Below, in pieces: positions 52,393-61,519 of a DNA stretch of 64,000 nucleotides. Position 1 is the first letter of the stretch. Each line of letters starts with the position of its first letter. The DNA is from Psychrobacillus glaciei (GTDB lineage Bacteria > Bacillota > Bacilli > Bacillales_A > Planococcaceae). Position numbers and translations under genes: made by a program. The notes below the pieces were generated by a model. It made no database searches. It saw only the letters and a list, made by a program, of their open reading frames with translations, and was not told the origin of the DNA. The stretch lies in assembly GCF_008973485.1 (NCBI RefSeq), contig NZ_CP031223.1, positions 3,992,001 through 4,056,000 on the forward strand, read 5' to 3'.

Positions 52393-52534
52393 TTAGTGAT
52401 TCTAAAGGTATATACCAAAAAGCATATAATTGATAAAATGGACTATAAGCAATTAAACATATTGAACGAATATATATTATTTTTAATAGAGCAAAAGGAA
52501 TGATAATAAAATCAATGTAAAGGAGTTGGTTCAT

Positions 52535-53230
52535 ATGGCTTTTAATATTTATTACTACGAAAGTAGCGTAGATTGTAACTTTTGCAAAAAACGTTTTACG
52601 ACATACAAAGTACGTCCAAATCGCTTTAAAATAATTGAGGAACAAACAGACTTCATGCCAATCTATGAAGGCTTGAATCCATTGTTATATGAAGTAGCCG
52701 TTTGTCCTCATTGCGGGTATGCTTACCACAAGTCAATGACTAGGACGTATGGACCTTTCATGCTATTAATTGATGAATTGTACATTAAAGAACTACAAAA
52801 ACCGATAAACATTTGCAAAGAACGTACAATAGATGATGCAATTGCAAGTTATAAGTTGGCATACCTCGTATCAAGAGCATCTATGGAAGAGCCACTGCTA
52901 ATGGGTAATTTCGCTTTGAAGATAGCCTGGTTATATCGTTTAAAAAATGAAGTTAAATCCGAAATGCACTATCTGTATTCCGCTAGAGACTTTTACAGTA
53001 AGTCTTTTGCATCGAATCAAGAAGGAGAGGAACGAATTCAATATTTATATGCAGAAATAAGCCTTCGAATCGGTGATATTGCAGAAGCAAAAAAAGGTTT
53101 CTCTCGATTGATCTCTAATCGTAATGTTTCGAACAAATATCGAAAATTGACAAGTAAACGTTGGGAAAACTATAAATATGATGAACATACTTTGCGTAGT
53201 AATGAAAGCACTGGAGAAATTATCAATTAA
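52535..53230 (+). CDS. DUF2225 family protein
   Basis: A 231-aa protein with an N-terminal double CxxC (DCNFCKKRF and VCPHCGYAY), which suggests a zinc ribbon, followed by a TPR-like helical region (AIASYKLAYLVSRAS, MGNFALKIAWLYR, AEISLRIGDIAEAKKGFSRLI). It belongs to DUF2225, widespread in Firmicutes with unknown function. The start is ATG 52535 after AAAGGAG; a TTG three codons earlier is less likely. The next gene starts 17 bases later and also encodes a small Cys-rich protein, so they form an operon. Confidence 0.85.
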   Translation: MAFNIYYYESSVDCNFCKKRFTTYKVRPNRFKIIEEQTDFMPIYEGLNPLLYEVAVCPHCGYAYHKSMTRTYGPFMLLIDELYIKELQKPINICKERTIDDAIASYKLAYLVSRASMEEPLLMGNFALKIAWLYRLKNEVKSEMHYLYSARDFYSKSFASNQEGEERIQYLYAEISLRIGDIAEAKKGFSRLISNRNVSNKYRKLTSKRWENYKYDEHTLRSNESTGEIIN

Positions 53231-53247
53231 AAAGCGAGGTGAGAAGT

Positions 53248-53604
53248 TTGATTCAGCAGTTTGGGAAAAAAATAGATGCACGAGAAGAAGATATTTTTTC
53301 GGAACTACTTCATTTTTTACTAAGAAAAAATAATCGTACGTTAACAAATGATGAAGTCGTAGAATTAACAGGCGTTTCATCCGACTTGCTCTATAAATGG
53401 GTAAAAGTAGGAAAATTACAAAGTACAACTTTCCCAAATTTAGGTGCACCATGTGAACGATGCGGAAAAATTACACAAGCAAAAATATGCGTCGGCTGCT
53501 CATCAACCATAGTCAACACTTTAAAACAAGAAGAAAAGGATCAAGCGTGGTTCAACCAAATTCAACGTAAAAATTCAAGAGTAGGCTCATACCACTATAA
53601 ATGA
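53248..53604 (+). CDS. Small zinc-ribbon protein resembling flagellar-operon protein YvyF (C-terminal part)
   Basis: A 118-aa protein. A helix-turn-helix-like segment (LTNDEVVELTGVSSDLLYKWVKVGKLQSTTFPNLG) is followed by CERCGK and CVGCSS. This order resembles the C-terminal half of YvyF (TIGR03826), a FlgM-linked regulator, but the N-terminal zinc site is missing and no flagellar gene is nearby. TTG 53248 fits AGGTG at six bases; GTG 53239 would overlap the ribosome site. Last gene of the pair with DUF2225. Confidence 0.6.
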   Translation: MIQQFGKKIDAREEDIFSELLHFLLRKNNRTLTNDEVVELTGVSSDLLYKWVKVGKLQSTTFPNLGAPCERCGKITQAKICVGCSSTIVNTLKQEEKDQAWFNQIQRKNSRVGSYHYK

Positions 53605-53679
53605 ATCAATAGAATACACCTCTTATTGGAATAAAGCTGATTAAATAAACTATCCAAACCGCGATTTAATTATGCTTAT

Positions 53680-53727
53680 AAAAGGAACTCATATTGAGTA
53701 AAGCTTGACCAAAAATGAGTTCCTTTA
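53680..53727. terminator. Terminator between convergent operons
   Basis: AAAGGAACTCAT and ATGAGTTCCTTT form a 12-bp stem with a 22-base loop, shared by the DUF2225 pair and the ABC exporter operon. Confidence 0.7.
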
Positions 53728-53770
53728 GTCGTTGCAAAAATATGTCTATATTGATATTTTACATATAACC

Positions 53771-54679
53771 TCATACTTCTTGATAATACATGGAATACAA
53801 GTCGGTTAATGTTACTTTTCCAAAACTAAACTGTGTTATTTGATTTTCTTTGAGAAATGCCACGACATTTCCTAAATTCTCTGAATCATAGCCACGAACA
53901 TCTATTAGAGTAGCGCCATTCGGTAAGTGTTGTACACTTATTTTTGAAAACTCTTTTGATATCTTTTCTTTTAGCATGTCTGGCACTTCTGCTACCCGAA
54001 CGATTGTGATCTCCTTTTCTTCAAACTCTGGGGATAGAGCATTTACATGTATTAGCTCCCCATTTTTCATAAAGAAAATGCGATCTGCATACTTTTCTAA
54101 GTTTTCTAATAAATGAGAAGCTACGATGATCGTTTTTCCCTCAGACTTCTTTTTAACTAATATTTTCGAAATAAGCTCGACATGAGTTGGATCTAATCCA
54201 TTCATCACTTCGTCCATTAACATAACTTGAGTATCCGATACAATTTGCATCGCAAAACAAAGTCTTTGACGCATACCCAAAGAATATTTCCCTGTGTGCT
54301 TATTTATATAGGACGCCATTCCTAGCTCCTTTATTGTACTATCAATCAATTTTGGATTACTATACCACATAGAAGAATAGATTTTTAAATGCTCTTTACC
54401 CGAAATTTGATTGTATAAGTCACTTTGATCGGGCATCATAGAGACTAGTTGATGAATTTTCACTTCATTCTTTTCATTTGTATATTCTACCCAATCATTT
54501 AAAATGACTTTCCCGCTGTTTGGATTGATATAATTCATGATGACATTCATAAGCGTTGACTTCCCTGTCCCATTGGGAGCAACCAAGCCAATAATTTCTC
54601 CTGGATGGAATATCTCAGAAACATCCTTTAAAATGTCTCTACCCGAAAACCGAACACTAATATTTTTTAATTCAATCAT
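53771..54679 (-). CDS. ABC exporter ATPase (BcrA/EcsA-like)
   Basis: A 302-aa ATPase with Walker A APNGTGKST near residue 36, signature YSLGMRQRLCFAMQ, Walker B VMLMDEVMNGLD and switch His in IVASHLLENL. Beyond residue 215 is a small extra domain. It serves two permeases encoded just upstream. The Walker B Glu is followed by VMNG rather than PTTG, common in bacteriocin/lantibiotic-type exporters. The substrate is unknown; self-resistance to peptides is a common role of this family. Confidence 0.88.
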   Translation of the reverse strand: MIELKNISVRFSGRDILKDVSEIFHPGEIIGLVAPNGTGKSTLMNVIMNYINPNSGKVILNDWVEYTNEKNEVKIHQLVSMMPDQSDLYNQISGKEHLKIYSSMWYSNPKLIDSTIKELGMASYINKHTGKYSLGMRQRLCFAMQIVSDTQVMLMDEVMNGLDPTHVELISKILVKKKSEGKTIIVASHLLENLEKYADRIFFMKNGELIHVNALSPEFEEKEITIVRVAEVPDMLKEKISKEFSKISVQHLPNGATLIDVRGYDSENLGNVVAFLKENQITQFSFGKVTLTDLYSMYYQEV

Positions 54680-54702
54680 ATTTTCCCTCCATCCCTATGA
54701 AA

Positions 54703-55896
54703 CTAAAATAATTTAAACTTTCTATGACGACTAATCAAGAAAGTAACGAACAGAAAAATACATGTACATAATCCTATTATAAAAAGTCCGGTACCAAATG
54801 TAAGTCCATCGGTAACATAGAGAAAGTTCCGATACCCGGAAATAATTTGTCCTACTTGGACATAACTCGTTGGATACCACTGAACATCCCGAATAGCTCC
54901 AATTCCTCTAACGTAGTACATAAATTCAGCAACAACAAACACGCAGCCTACTACTAAATTTGCAAACTCGTTTTTTAAAATCACACTTACAAGTAGAAGC
55001 AGAGAAACGATGAATAAAAACCAGAACATAATGAATATCATGTTCTCCATTAAATATTGCCACATCATTATATTTGAAAAGTATTTTTCACCAGGTTTAA
55101 TAATCGGAACAGGCAACCATAAATCACCAAACCCATTTCGAGCCCCTATTATCAATAAACCTACGGAAAGTGGGATAATCGCTAGTATACTCCCCAGTAA
55201 GGAAACCACTCCCTTAACCAGCAACTTTCCCCAATCTGAAAATGGCAAACCCTGTAACAATGTTGGATTCCGTCGATCCTTCATCACAATATCCACTGTG
55301 AAAAGTATACAGCAAACAAGGAGGATGAGCGGCAGATAAGCTTGTAACAAACGTTGCAATGTTTGTAACGCAGTTCTTTCCTCGAAAACATTTACGGATA
55401 AATTTGATTTCCCTTCTGTATATCCTTCGAAGCGACTTGCAGAATATAAATACGCATAATGCCCGTCCATCCACGAGTAAGTATTTCCATATGTGTAATA
55501 CCTAGGATTGTAGAATAGCGTTTCACCTCCATATCGATAAATCATCTCATCTGAGTACATATACCATTTAAATGTAGCCTCCGCATAATCATTTAGTTTG
55601 TGCTGCTTGATAGCGTCTAATCTTCCTTTATCATATTTATTCCATTCAGGGTATATCCCAGCAGCAAATCTAGTATATTGGTGCGTCCATTGATCAATCA
55701 CTACACGTTTTAGAAATTTTTCCCTCGTTAAATACCGTGCCTCTATTTCACTTACATCTACTTTTTCGATAGGATCATATTCTGGAGCTATTTTTAGTGC
55801 ATAATAACACGAAAAAAAAAGTAGAATGACATAAATTGCGATATTCTTTTTATTGCTCATAAATTGAAAAAACTCCATCTTAAAATACGCGCTCAT
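54703..55896 (-). CDS. ABC exporter permease 1
   Basis: A 397-aa ABC-2 type permease. An N-terminal transmembrane segment (IAIYVILLFFSCYYALKI) is followed by a long extracytoplasmic loop rich in Tyr and Arg (to about residue 180) and five C-terminal transmembrane segments. It contains VMKDRRNPTLLQGLPFSDWGKLLVK. It is flanked by the ATPase (23 bp) and permease 2 (12 bp), forming one operon. Weakly conserved, as is usual for such permeases. Confidence 0.82.
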   Translation of the reverse strand: MSAYFKMEFFQFMSNKKNIAIYVILLFFSCYYALKIAPEYDPIEKVDVSEIEARYLTREKFLKRVVIDQWTHQYTRFAAGIYPEWNKYDKGRLDAIKQHKLNDYAEATFKWYMYSDEMIYRYGGETLFYNPRYYTYGNTYSWMDGHYAYLYSASRFEGYTEGKSNLSVNVFEERTALQTLQRLLQAYLPLILLVCCILFTVDIVMKDRRNPTLLQGLPFSDWGKLLVKGVVSLLGSILAIIPLSVGLLIIGARNGFGDLWLPVPIIKPGEKYFSNIMMWQYLMENMIFIMFWFLFIVSLLLLVSVILKNEFANLVVGCVFVVAEFMYYVRGIGAIRDVQWYPTSYVQVGQIISGYRNFLYVTDGLTFGTGLFIIGLCTCIFLFVTFLISRHRKFKLF

Positions 55897-55908
55897 TATC
55901 TCACTCCC

Positions 55909-57033
55909 TTATACCTTTTTTAGTTTTCCAGTAGTCAAAAACAACTTTACAACGACTACCAATATAACAATACTTATCCCGATATAAATAAGTCCATATG
56001 CGCTATTTAAGGCGACTGGGTTGGCCAGGTCAAGCATCTGTCCATTCAATACACTAGAAAAGTTCAAATAGTTAAATGGATTAAACGGAAGAAGATTCAT
56101 CATGCTTGGAAATAACATAGGGAGAACATACAATAACAACTGCACAAATAAGGTCAAGTACATATTCTTCAATAAAACATTCAATATTACAGATAGAAGT
56201 ATAGCGAAAATGGAGATTAAAACCATGTAAAGTATAGATACACCTAAATATTTGTATATAGTATAAACATCAAAATCTCCATTAAAAATAGGGATAGGAT
56301 AGGAGGGGTTCCCTAATCCCTCCAAATAAATTAATGGCAGGCTGCAAACAAATAACACCAAGAGAAATACGCCTACTAGGAGCATGGATGAGATACATTT
56401 AGCTATAACATACTTATCAAACGATATTGGATAGCCTTTAATCAAAGACGTATGCTGGAATTCTTCTATCATGATCCCACATGAATAAATGGCTATAAAA
56501 ATAAACCAAACGGATCCGAGTACACCAAATAGATAAGCAATAAACGGGAAAAAAGACAATGGATTCGTGGATATAGGAATCTCTGATTTTTTTATATATT
56601 GATAGAATATACTATCTAATTGATTTTCCCTTTTAGAAGGTAGATTACCCGCAACCTTATCATATCCCTTCATGTCAAATGCCTCGGCTCTTAAATTTGC
56701 AAAATCTATCGCTGTATCCACAAGCAATTCTGGTAGATCCATTCTTATAGCCATACGTTGCTTGGCAACTAATTGTTGCTGGAGTACTAAATTTATATAT
56801 AGTTCGGTGCCTCCTCCTTTTGGAGTGGCGTCTACATTTTGAAATTTAGTCAACGCGGAAGAAAGTGATTGATATTCAATTGATTGTTCTTTTATTCCGT
56901 TACCTAAATTTTCCGTTTTCACAAATAAAACCATGCCAAAAACAAATACTGCCACGGCAATACAAGTAAAAATATTTTTTTTATTTGATTTCTCTAAAAT
57001 AAAAAAAGTCTTTAAAATTTTCCACATAGGCAT
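55909..57033 (-). CDS. ABC exporter permease 2
   Basis: A 374-aa permease of the same layout as permease 1: an N-terminal membrane segment, an extracytoplasmic loop of about 130 residues, then five segments and the motif MIEEFQHTSLIKGYPISFDKYVIAK. The two permeases probably form a heterodimer. First gene of the operon; GGGGGATGCC precedes the start. Confidence 0.82.
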   Translation of the reverse strand: MPMWKILKTFFILEKSNKKNIFTCIAVAVFVFGMVLFVKTENLGNGIKEQSIEYQSLSSALTKFQNVDATPKGGGTELYINLVLQQQLVAKQRMAIRMDLPELLVDTAIDFANLRAEAFDMKGYDKVAGNLPSKRENQLDSIFYQYIKKSEIPISTNPLSFFPFIAYLFGVLGSVWFIFIAIYSCGIMIEEFQHTSLIKGYPISFDKYVIAKCISSMLLVGVFLLVLFVCSLPLIYLEGLGNPSYPIPIFNGDFDVYTIYKYLGVSILYMVLISIFAILLSVILNVLLKNMYLTLFVQLLLYVLPMLFPSMMNLLPFNPFNYLNFSSVLNGQMLDLANPVALNSAYGLIYIGISIVILVVVVKLFLTTGKLKKV

Positions 57034-57205
57034 CCCCCAAAATACTAATCTCTTTATTAAATATGTATCATTATAATTAGTGATAAGACTTGTATTATTT
57101 TATTCAACTATTAACTATAGTAATGTTGAAATACACTGACAACATTACTAATTTTCATATCCACAGTTAAAATAATCTAGCATTCTATGATAATAGCTTT
57201 CTCAA

Positions 57206-57331
57206 CTAGCAAATAATAAAAGAGCGTACACCACAGTTGAATGGCAAGTGCATGTTTACATCAAATTTATCTGTACTCGCCCATTCAATAACCTGTCTTT
57301 CATACTCTGTTAATACGAAATTCGTTGTCAT
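57206..57331 (-). pseudogene. 41-codon orphan frame, probable gene remnant
   Basis: MTTNFVLTEYERQVIEWAST then DKFDVNMHLPFNCGVRSFII and C. Protein-like composition, but no ribosome site and no recognised family. It lies in an 850-bp gap between the ABC exporter and the O-methyltransferase operon. Confidence 0.35.
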
Positions 57332-57416
57332 CACATTGTTTATTTCAGCTGAAAGAAACAAAACTTCAGTCTAAAACCTTTTATAATTACGGAAAATTCA
57401 GTTAAATTAAATTAGT

Positions 57417-57602
57417 TTTGTTCCAAATTGGATAAAAACTCACGCAATCCACTTGTCTCAATACCTTTTAATCTTGTAGATCACCCTAATGAAGAACCAC
57501 TAAAATTTTTATCAAAGCTCACAAACTGCTTCAATACTAGCCGTGCTAATTCCGCTTTTTCAACTTTCAGACTTTCTTTTTTCTTTGGACATAAGAACAC
57601 CC
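57417..57602 (-). pseudogene. Multiply frameshifted small gene
   Basis: Three frames on the minus strand join into one protein-like sequence: MSKEKRKS, then LKVEKAELARLVLKQFVSFD, then RLKGIETSGLREFLSNLEQN. This needs two shifts and so indicates decay. The family is not recognised. Confidence 0.45.
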
Positions 57603-57789
57603 CTCTAGACAATCATATCTAAAGGGGTAAAATAGCGCAACTTTTTTTACAAATATTCAAACTTCAATCAAATTCGTTAATTTCTTTTATAAATGGTCAA
57701 TTATTGTACTTTTGTAATAAAATTTGATTTAAAAACCTGACAAACCATTCTTTGATGATAATAGAAACACCTTTTAGAAAAAAGTTTAA

Positions 57790-57870
57790 TCACTTCTTAT
57801 GCTCGTCTTTAATGAACAGCTCCATATGTGTTTTTAATACGTAAAACAAGCCACTAAAAATTAATGCCAC
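57790..57870 (-). CDS. Possible 26-aa membrane peptide downstream of the O-methyltransferase
   Basis: A GTG start 13 bases after the O-methyltransferase stop opens VALIFSGLFYVLKTHMELFI then KDEHKK. A single hydrophobic segment and charged tail are consistent with a small membrane protein. The ribosome site is weak (AAAAGA). It could equally be a gene remnant. Confidence 0.3.
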   Translation of the reverse strand: MALIFSGLFYVLKTHMELFIKDEHKK

Positions 57871-57882
57871 ACGTTGTCTTTT

Positions 57883-58521
57883 TTATTTCTTGACTTTTGA
57901 AATAGTCATCCCATCACCGATTGGAATAATCACAGATTCTAATTGAGGATGATTAGCCACAGTTTCATTGAATTTCTTCATTAATTCAGTATAACGTTTA
58001 GGTTTAGCCCCCTGGTCCGCTACGCTACCCCCAGCAAGTACGTTATCAGTAACTATTAAAGCACCCGAATCTGCTAGACTAATACAATATTCTAAGTAAT
58101 TTTCATAATTATCTTTATCAGCGTCAATAAAGAAAAAATCAAATCGCTTATTATCCTCAACTAGTTTTTCAAGGCTTTGCAAAGCTGCTCCAGTCATATA
58201 GGATACCTGATTTTCAAAGCCGGCTTTAGATAGATTGCTATGCGCTAACTGTGCATATCTCTCCTCTAACTCAAGGGAAGTTAATTTTCCTTCTCTATCG
58301 AATCCTCTAGCAAGGCAAATTCCGCTATAGCCACCAAGAGCACCTATTTCAAGAACATTTTTAGCCCTTGATATTGATATAAGCATGGTTAGAAGTTTTC
58401 CGGAGGAAGGAGATACCGATATGGAAGGCATTCCGTTTTCTTCAATGGAAGAAATAACTTCCTCCAAAAGTGCATCCTGATTATGAAACACTGAATCGAT
58501 ATAGCTGTTAATTTGTTTCAT
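57883..58521 (-). CDS. SAM-dependent O-methyltransferase (YrrM/caffeoyl-CoA type)
   Basis: A 212-aa class I methyltransferase of the Methyltransf_3 family. It has NVLEIGALGGYSGICLA for SAM binding, LTSLELEERYAQLA, FDFFFIDADKDNYENYLEYC for the metal-binding Asp, and IVTDNVLAGGSV. The family methylates catechol-like hydroxyls, or wobble uridine of tRNA in the TrmR (YrrM) branch. It overlaps the preceding gene by 14 bases, so it is translated with it and controlled by the GTATAC palindromes. Confidence 0.88.
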   Translation of the reverse strand: MKQINSYIDSVFHNQDALLEEVISSIEENGMPSISVSPSSGKLLTMLISISRAKNVLEIGALGGYSGICLARGFDREGKLTSLELEERYAQLAHSNLSKAGFENQVSYMTGAALQSLEKLVEDNKRFDFFFIDADKDNYENYLEYCISLADSGALIVTDNVLAGGSVADQGAKPKRYTELMKKFNETVANHPQLESVIIPIGDGMTISKVKK

Positions 58522-58888
58522 TTAATTCAATTCCTTCCTCGTCATTATCTAAAGACTTTTCACTATCCTCCACTGAATTTTCTTCTCCTTCATTATTTTT
58601 TGGTGTATCCATTGTCTCTTTCTCATGAATTTCAAATAATTGAACAAACTCGTTGATTACCATATCAATGGCTTTTAATTCACCGACTAAAATTGGTTGA
58701 ATAGATTGAAACTCTGGTTTATCTAACTGTTCCATAATGGTTGAACGTTTAAGATTCATCCTCTCTAAAAAAGCAATTGCTCTACCTCGACGAAATGTTT
58801 TCGGTCCATGTGAACCATCTCTTCCTCTGTAACGCTCACCACGATGATGCCCCTCACTCTTAAAGTCCTTGAATTTTTCACTTTTCAT
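58508..58888 (-). CDS. Conserved-looking protein, function unknown
   Basis: A 126-aa protein. A basic, His/Arg/Gly-rich N-terminus (about residues 1-35, with HHRGERYRGRDGSHGPKTF) precedes a helical core RRGRAIAFLERMNLKRSTIM then EQLDKPEFQSIQPILVGELK and AIDMVINEFVQLFEI, then an acidic tail. I believe close relatives exist in Bacilli but cannot name a family with confidence. GAAAGGTG precedes ATG 58888. The charged termini suggest binding to nucleic acid or to an acidic partner. It is the first gene of a two-gene operon with the O-methyltransferase. Confidence 0.7.
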   Translation of the reverse strand: MKSEKFKDFKSEGHHRGERYRGRDGSHGPKTFRRGRAIAFLERMNLKRSTIMEQLDKPEFQSIQPILVGELKAIDMVINEFVQLFEIHEKETMDTPKNNEGEENSVEDSEKSLDNDEEGIELNETN

Positions 58889-58902
58889 AATAAATCACCT
58901 TT

Positions 58903-58971
58903 CTGTGTATACAATTGTATACACATCAATATTAAATTCATTGTATACAAACGTATACATGTTGTCAATAT
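58903..58971 (-). promoter_or_regulatory. Promoter with two GTATAC palindromic operators
   Basis: Minus strand: TTGACA, 17 bp, TACAAT. TGTATACGTTTGTATACA fills the spacer and reaches into the -10. A second palindrome, GTGTATACAATTGTATACAC (58903-58922), lies between the promoter and the start codon. Two such sites imply tight repression by a regulator not encoded nearby. Confidence 0.78.
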
Positions 58972-59010
58972 TTGTTCAAACTGACCTATTACACACACAA
59001 TTTGTACATT

Positions 59011-59039
59011 TTCTGAATTATTTTAGAACCCGGCACCAG
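59011..59039. repeat. 47-nt palindromic repeat, right half only, copy 10
   Basis: TTCTGAATTATTTTAGAACC followed by CGGCACCA; only the centre and right arm remain. Confidence 0.6.
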
Positions 59040-59125
59040 AAATTAATTTTCATATAGACTTGGAAAATATCCTATTATGTATGAGTCTCCGTGGATTAGT
59101 AAATAAATTAAATATCCCGAACAAA

Positions 59126-59166
59126 AAAATCGTATTCAAGAGAGACAATCTCTTAAATACGATTTA
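59126..59166. terminator. Hairpin upstream of the reductase gene
   Basis: AAATCGTATT-AAGAGA and TCTCTT-AATACGATTT pair over about 16 bp, with A- and T-rich flanks. It separates the divergent O-methyltransferase operon and reductase gene. Confidence 0.6.
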
Positions 59167-59267
59167 TACGACTTCCCATAATTCTTGTCATGTTTTAGAG
59201 TTAGTATAGTTTATACCTTATAATTTTATCAATAAGGGCTATTCTAAAAGTAAAAGGGGACAAAATT

Positions 59268-59792
59268 ATGACACGTGAAGTTATTTTATATATCGGTGTT
59301 AGTTTAGATGGATTTATCGCTAAGAAAGATGATGATTTACAATGGTTAGAAGAAGTTGAAGGCGAAGGTGATAATGGATATACAGCAATGTATGACACTA
59401 TTGATACAACGATTATGGGAAAAAGAACATATGACTACGTTATGGAACATGCAGAAGCTTTTCCTTATCCTGACAAGAAAAACTATGTCTTCTCAACAAC
59501 TGAGCAAGGTTCAACTGAATACGTAGATTTTGTGAATGAAAATGTTGTAGCATTCACCAAAAAGTTAAAAGCACAACAAGGCTCTAAAATATGGATGGTT
59601 GGTGGCTCTGATATACTCGATGCTTTTATCAAAGAAAATTTAATTGATGAATACATTATTACCGTCACACCTCATATTTTAGGATCTGGCATTCCTTTAT
59701 TTAAAGATAATAATCCCCAAATAGATTTAGTATTAGTTGATTCAATACGTTATGGACAGTTTGTACAGCTGCATTATAAGGTAAAATTATAA
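59268..59792 (+). CDS. Dihydrofolate reductase / RibD C-terminal family protein
   Basis: A 174-aa reductase-fold protein (YyaP/YwjB-like). It begins VILYIGVSLDGFIAKKDDDL and has TIMGKRTYDYVM, KIWMVGGSDILDAFIKENLIDEYIITVTPHILGSGIPLF, the family's NADPH-binding core. The substrate is unknown; these are often accessory DHFR-like or riboflavin-type reductases. AAAAGGGG lies nine bases before the ATG. Confidence 0.88.
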   Translation: MTREVILYIGVSLDGFIAKKDDDLQWLEEVEGEGDNGYTAMYDTIDTTIMGKRTYDYVMEHAEAFPYPDKKNYVFSTTEQGSTEYVDFVNENVVAFTKKLKAQQGSKIWMVGGSDILDAFIKENLIDEYIITVTPHILGSGIPLFKDNNPQIDLVLVDSIRYGQFVQLHYKVKL

Positions 59793-59861
59793 AAAAGAAC
59801 TTGACTTCAAGGTATTATCATACTATAATTTCGTTTATTATTCTAAATATCAAATAGGTGA

Positions 59862-60104
59862 TGACAAGAAAATATTAAGCCAGATCTCCCTGTTGGCAGA
59901 GAATCAGTGGTTGGTGGAAACTGATACAAAGATCTGAGTGAGTTTCATTCTTCGAGCTTTTTTTATACTGCATCATAGAACAAGTAGTATGAAAACGGAT
60001 TAAACCGTTATTTTAACAAGTGGGAAATATGAATTGTTTCCAATTAGGGTGGTACCGCGTGAACAGCCACGTCCCTATCTTTACAGATAGAGACGTGGTT
60101 TTTT
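59862..60104 (+). ncRNA. T-box riboswitch controlling the NSS transporter
   Basis: The T-box motif AGGGTGGTACCGCG is at 60046-60059, followed by a Rho-independent terminator (60067-60098, then T6) that competes with the antiterminator. Stem I pairs CAGATCT with AGATCTG and, above the specifier loop, ATCAGT with ACTGAT around GGTTGGTGGA. The right side of the specifier loop reads (T)ACAA before AGATCTG. UAC (Tyr, 59925-59927) is my first choice of specifier; ACA (Thr) and CAA (Gln) are possible alternatives depending on where the helix ends. Confidence 0.93.
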
Positions 60105-60148
60105 GTCTTTTAATTTTAGAGGACACTAAATACCAAAAATAGATTGGA

Positions 60149-61519
60149 TTGATTAGTATTCAAACATCAGAGCAATGGTCATCGAAGATTGGTTTTATTT
60201 TATCTGCAGCTGGATCAGCTATAGGAGTAGGGGCGATTTGGAAGCTCCCTTATGTAACTGGTATCAGTGGTGGAGGTGCTTTCTTTCTTCTATTTATTTT
60301 ATTTTCTTTGTTTATAGGTTTTCCGTTGTTGCTAGCAGAGTTTATCATCGGTAGAAGCACGCAGAAAGAAGCAGTTAGTGCTTATCGCACTTTAGCTCCT
60401 AATACTAATTGGCATTGGATTGGAAAGTTGGGAGTATTCACCTGCTTCCTCCTACTATCTTTTTATAGTGTAATCGGTGGTTGGATTGTTATTTATTTTG
60501 CCAAAGGTTTGTTTGGTGGAATAATTAGTGAGGGTGCAGATTATGGGGCTATCTTTAACAGTACGATTGGAAATCCTACCTTGGTTATTGTAGCTCAACT
60601 TGCGTTTTTAGTTATCACTGTTTTAGTAGTAGCAAAAGGGATTCAAAATGGAATTGAAAAAGTAAGTAAAATTTTGATGCCTGCTTTATTCATACTATTT
60701 TTTGTTCTAATCATTCGCTCACTTACACTCGATCATGCAATGGAAGGTGTAAAGTTCTTCTTAGCACCTGATTTCTCGAGCATTACATCTCAAAGTATTC
60801 TGTATGCGATGGGGCAGGCTTTCTTCTCCCTAAGTGTTGGTGTATCAGTAATGGTAACGTATAGTTCTTATCTATCGAAAAAAGAAAGCTTAATTCAACC
60901 GGCTATTTCAATTGTTTCAATGAATTTATTCATTGCTTTATTAGCAGGATTAGCCATCTTCCCAGCTGTGTTCTCTCTCGGTTTAGAACCAGCTGAAGGC
61001 CCTGGATTATTATTTGTTGTACTACCTGCTGTCTTTGATCAAATTATTTTTGGCGAAGCTTTCTTATTAGGATTTTTAGCATTATTTTTATTCGCTACAT
61101 TGACTTCTGCCTTTTCTATGTTAGAAATAATTGTCGCATCTCTAGTCAAAGGTAAAGAAGAGCAACGAACAAAATATGCATATATTATTGGTATATTAAT
61201 TTTCGCAGTAGGTGTTCCTTCAGCATTATCGTATAGCGTATTTGCTGATATTTTAATCTTCTCGAAGAATATTTTAGACTCAGCTGATTATTTAGTTAGT
61301 AATATTTTAATGCCACTAGGCGTGTTCTTAATCTCTATTTTCATACCATTGAAGATTAAGAAAAGTACTTTACGAGAAGAACTATTGCAACATTCTCGTT
61401 TAGGAGCTTCTGCATTTAATATTTGGTTCTTCATTATGAAGTACATTATTCCTCTAGTCATTATCATCGTATTCCTTGATATTACGGGCATACTAGATAA
61501 AATCATTGCACTTTTTTAA
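60149..61519 (+). CDS. NSS-family sodium-dependent amino acid transporter
   Basis: A 456-aa LeuT-fold transporter with about eleven transmembrane segments. The signature is [37 protein letters not shown], with the sodium/substrate-binding unwound helix 1, and [21 protein letters not shown] for helix 6. A TTG start at 60149 with only a weak ribosome site. Control by an adjoining T-box shows the substrate is an amino acid whose uncharged tRNA is sensed. Tyrosine or another aromatic amino acid is likely, since known NSS members such as Tyt1 and MhsT carry them. Confidence 0.9.
   Translation: MISIQTSEQWSSKIGFILSAAGSAIGVGAIWKLPYVTGISGGGAFFLLFILFSLFIGFPLLLAEFIIGRSTQKEAVSAYRTLAPNTNWHWIGKLGVFTCFLLLSFYSVIGGWIVIYFAKGLFGGIISEGADYGAIFNSTIGNPTLVIVAQLAFLVITVLVVAKGIQNGIEKVSKILMPALFILFFVLIIRSLTLDHAMEGVKFFLAPDFSSITSQSILYAMGQAFFSLSVGVSVMVTYSSYLSKKESLIQPAISIVSMNLFIALLAGLAIFPAVFSLGLEPAEGPGLLFVVLPAVFDQIIFGEAFLLGFLALFLFATLTSAFSMLEIIVASLVKGKEEQRTKYAYIIGILIFAVGVPSALSYSVFADILIFSKNILDSADYLVSNILMPLGVFLISIFIPLKIKKSTLREELLQHSRLGASAFNIWFFIMKYIIPLVIIIVFLDITGILDKIIALF

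Noticed and set aside
40000..53000. Integrated prophage or ICE
   Set aside because: Repeats and odd composition occur, but no integrase, relaxase, capsid, portal or attachment-site pair was seen.
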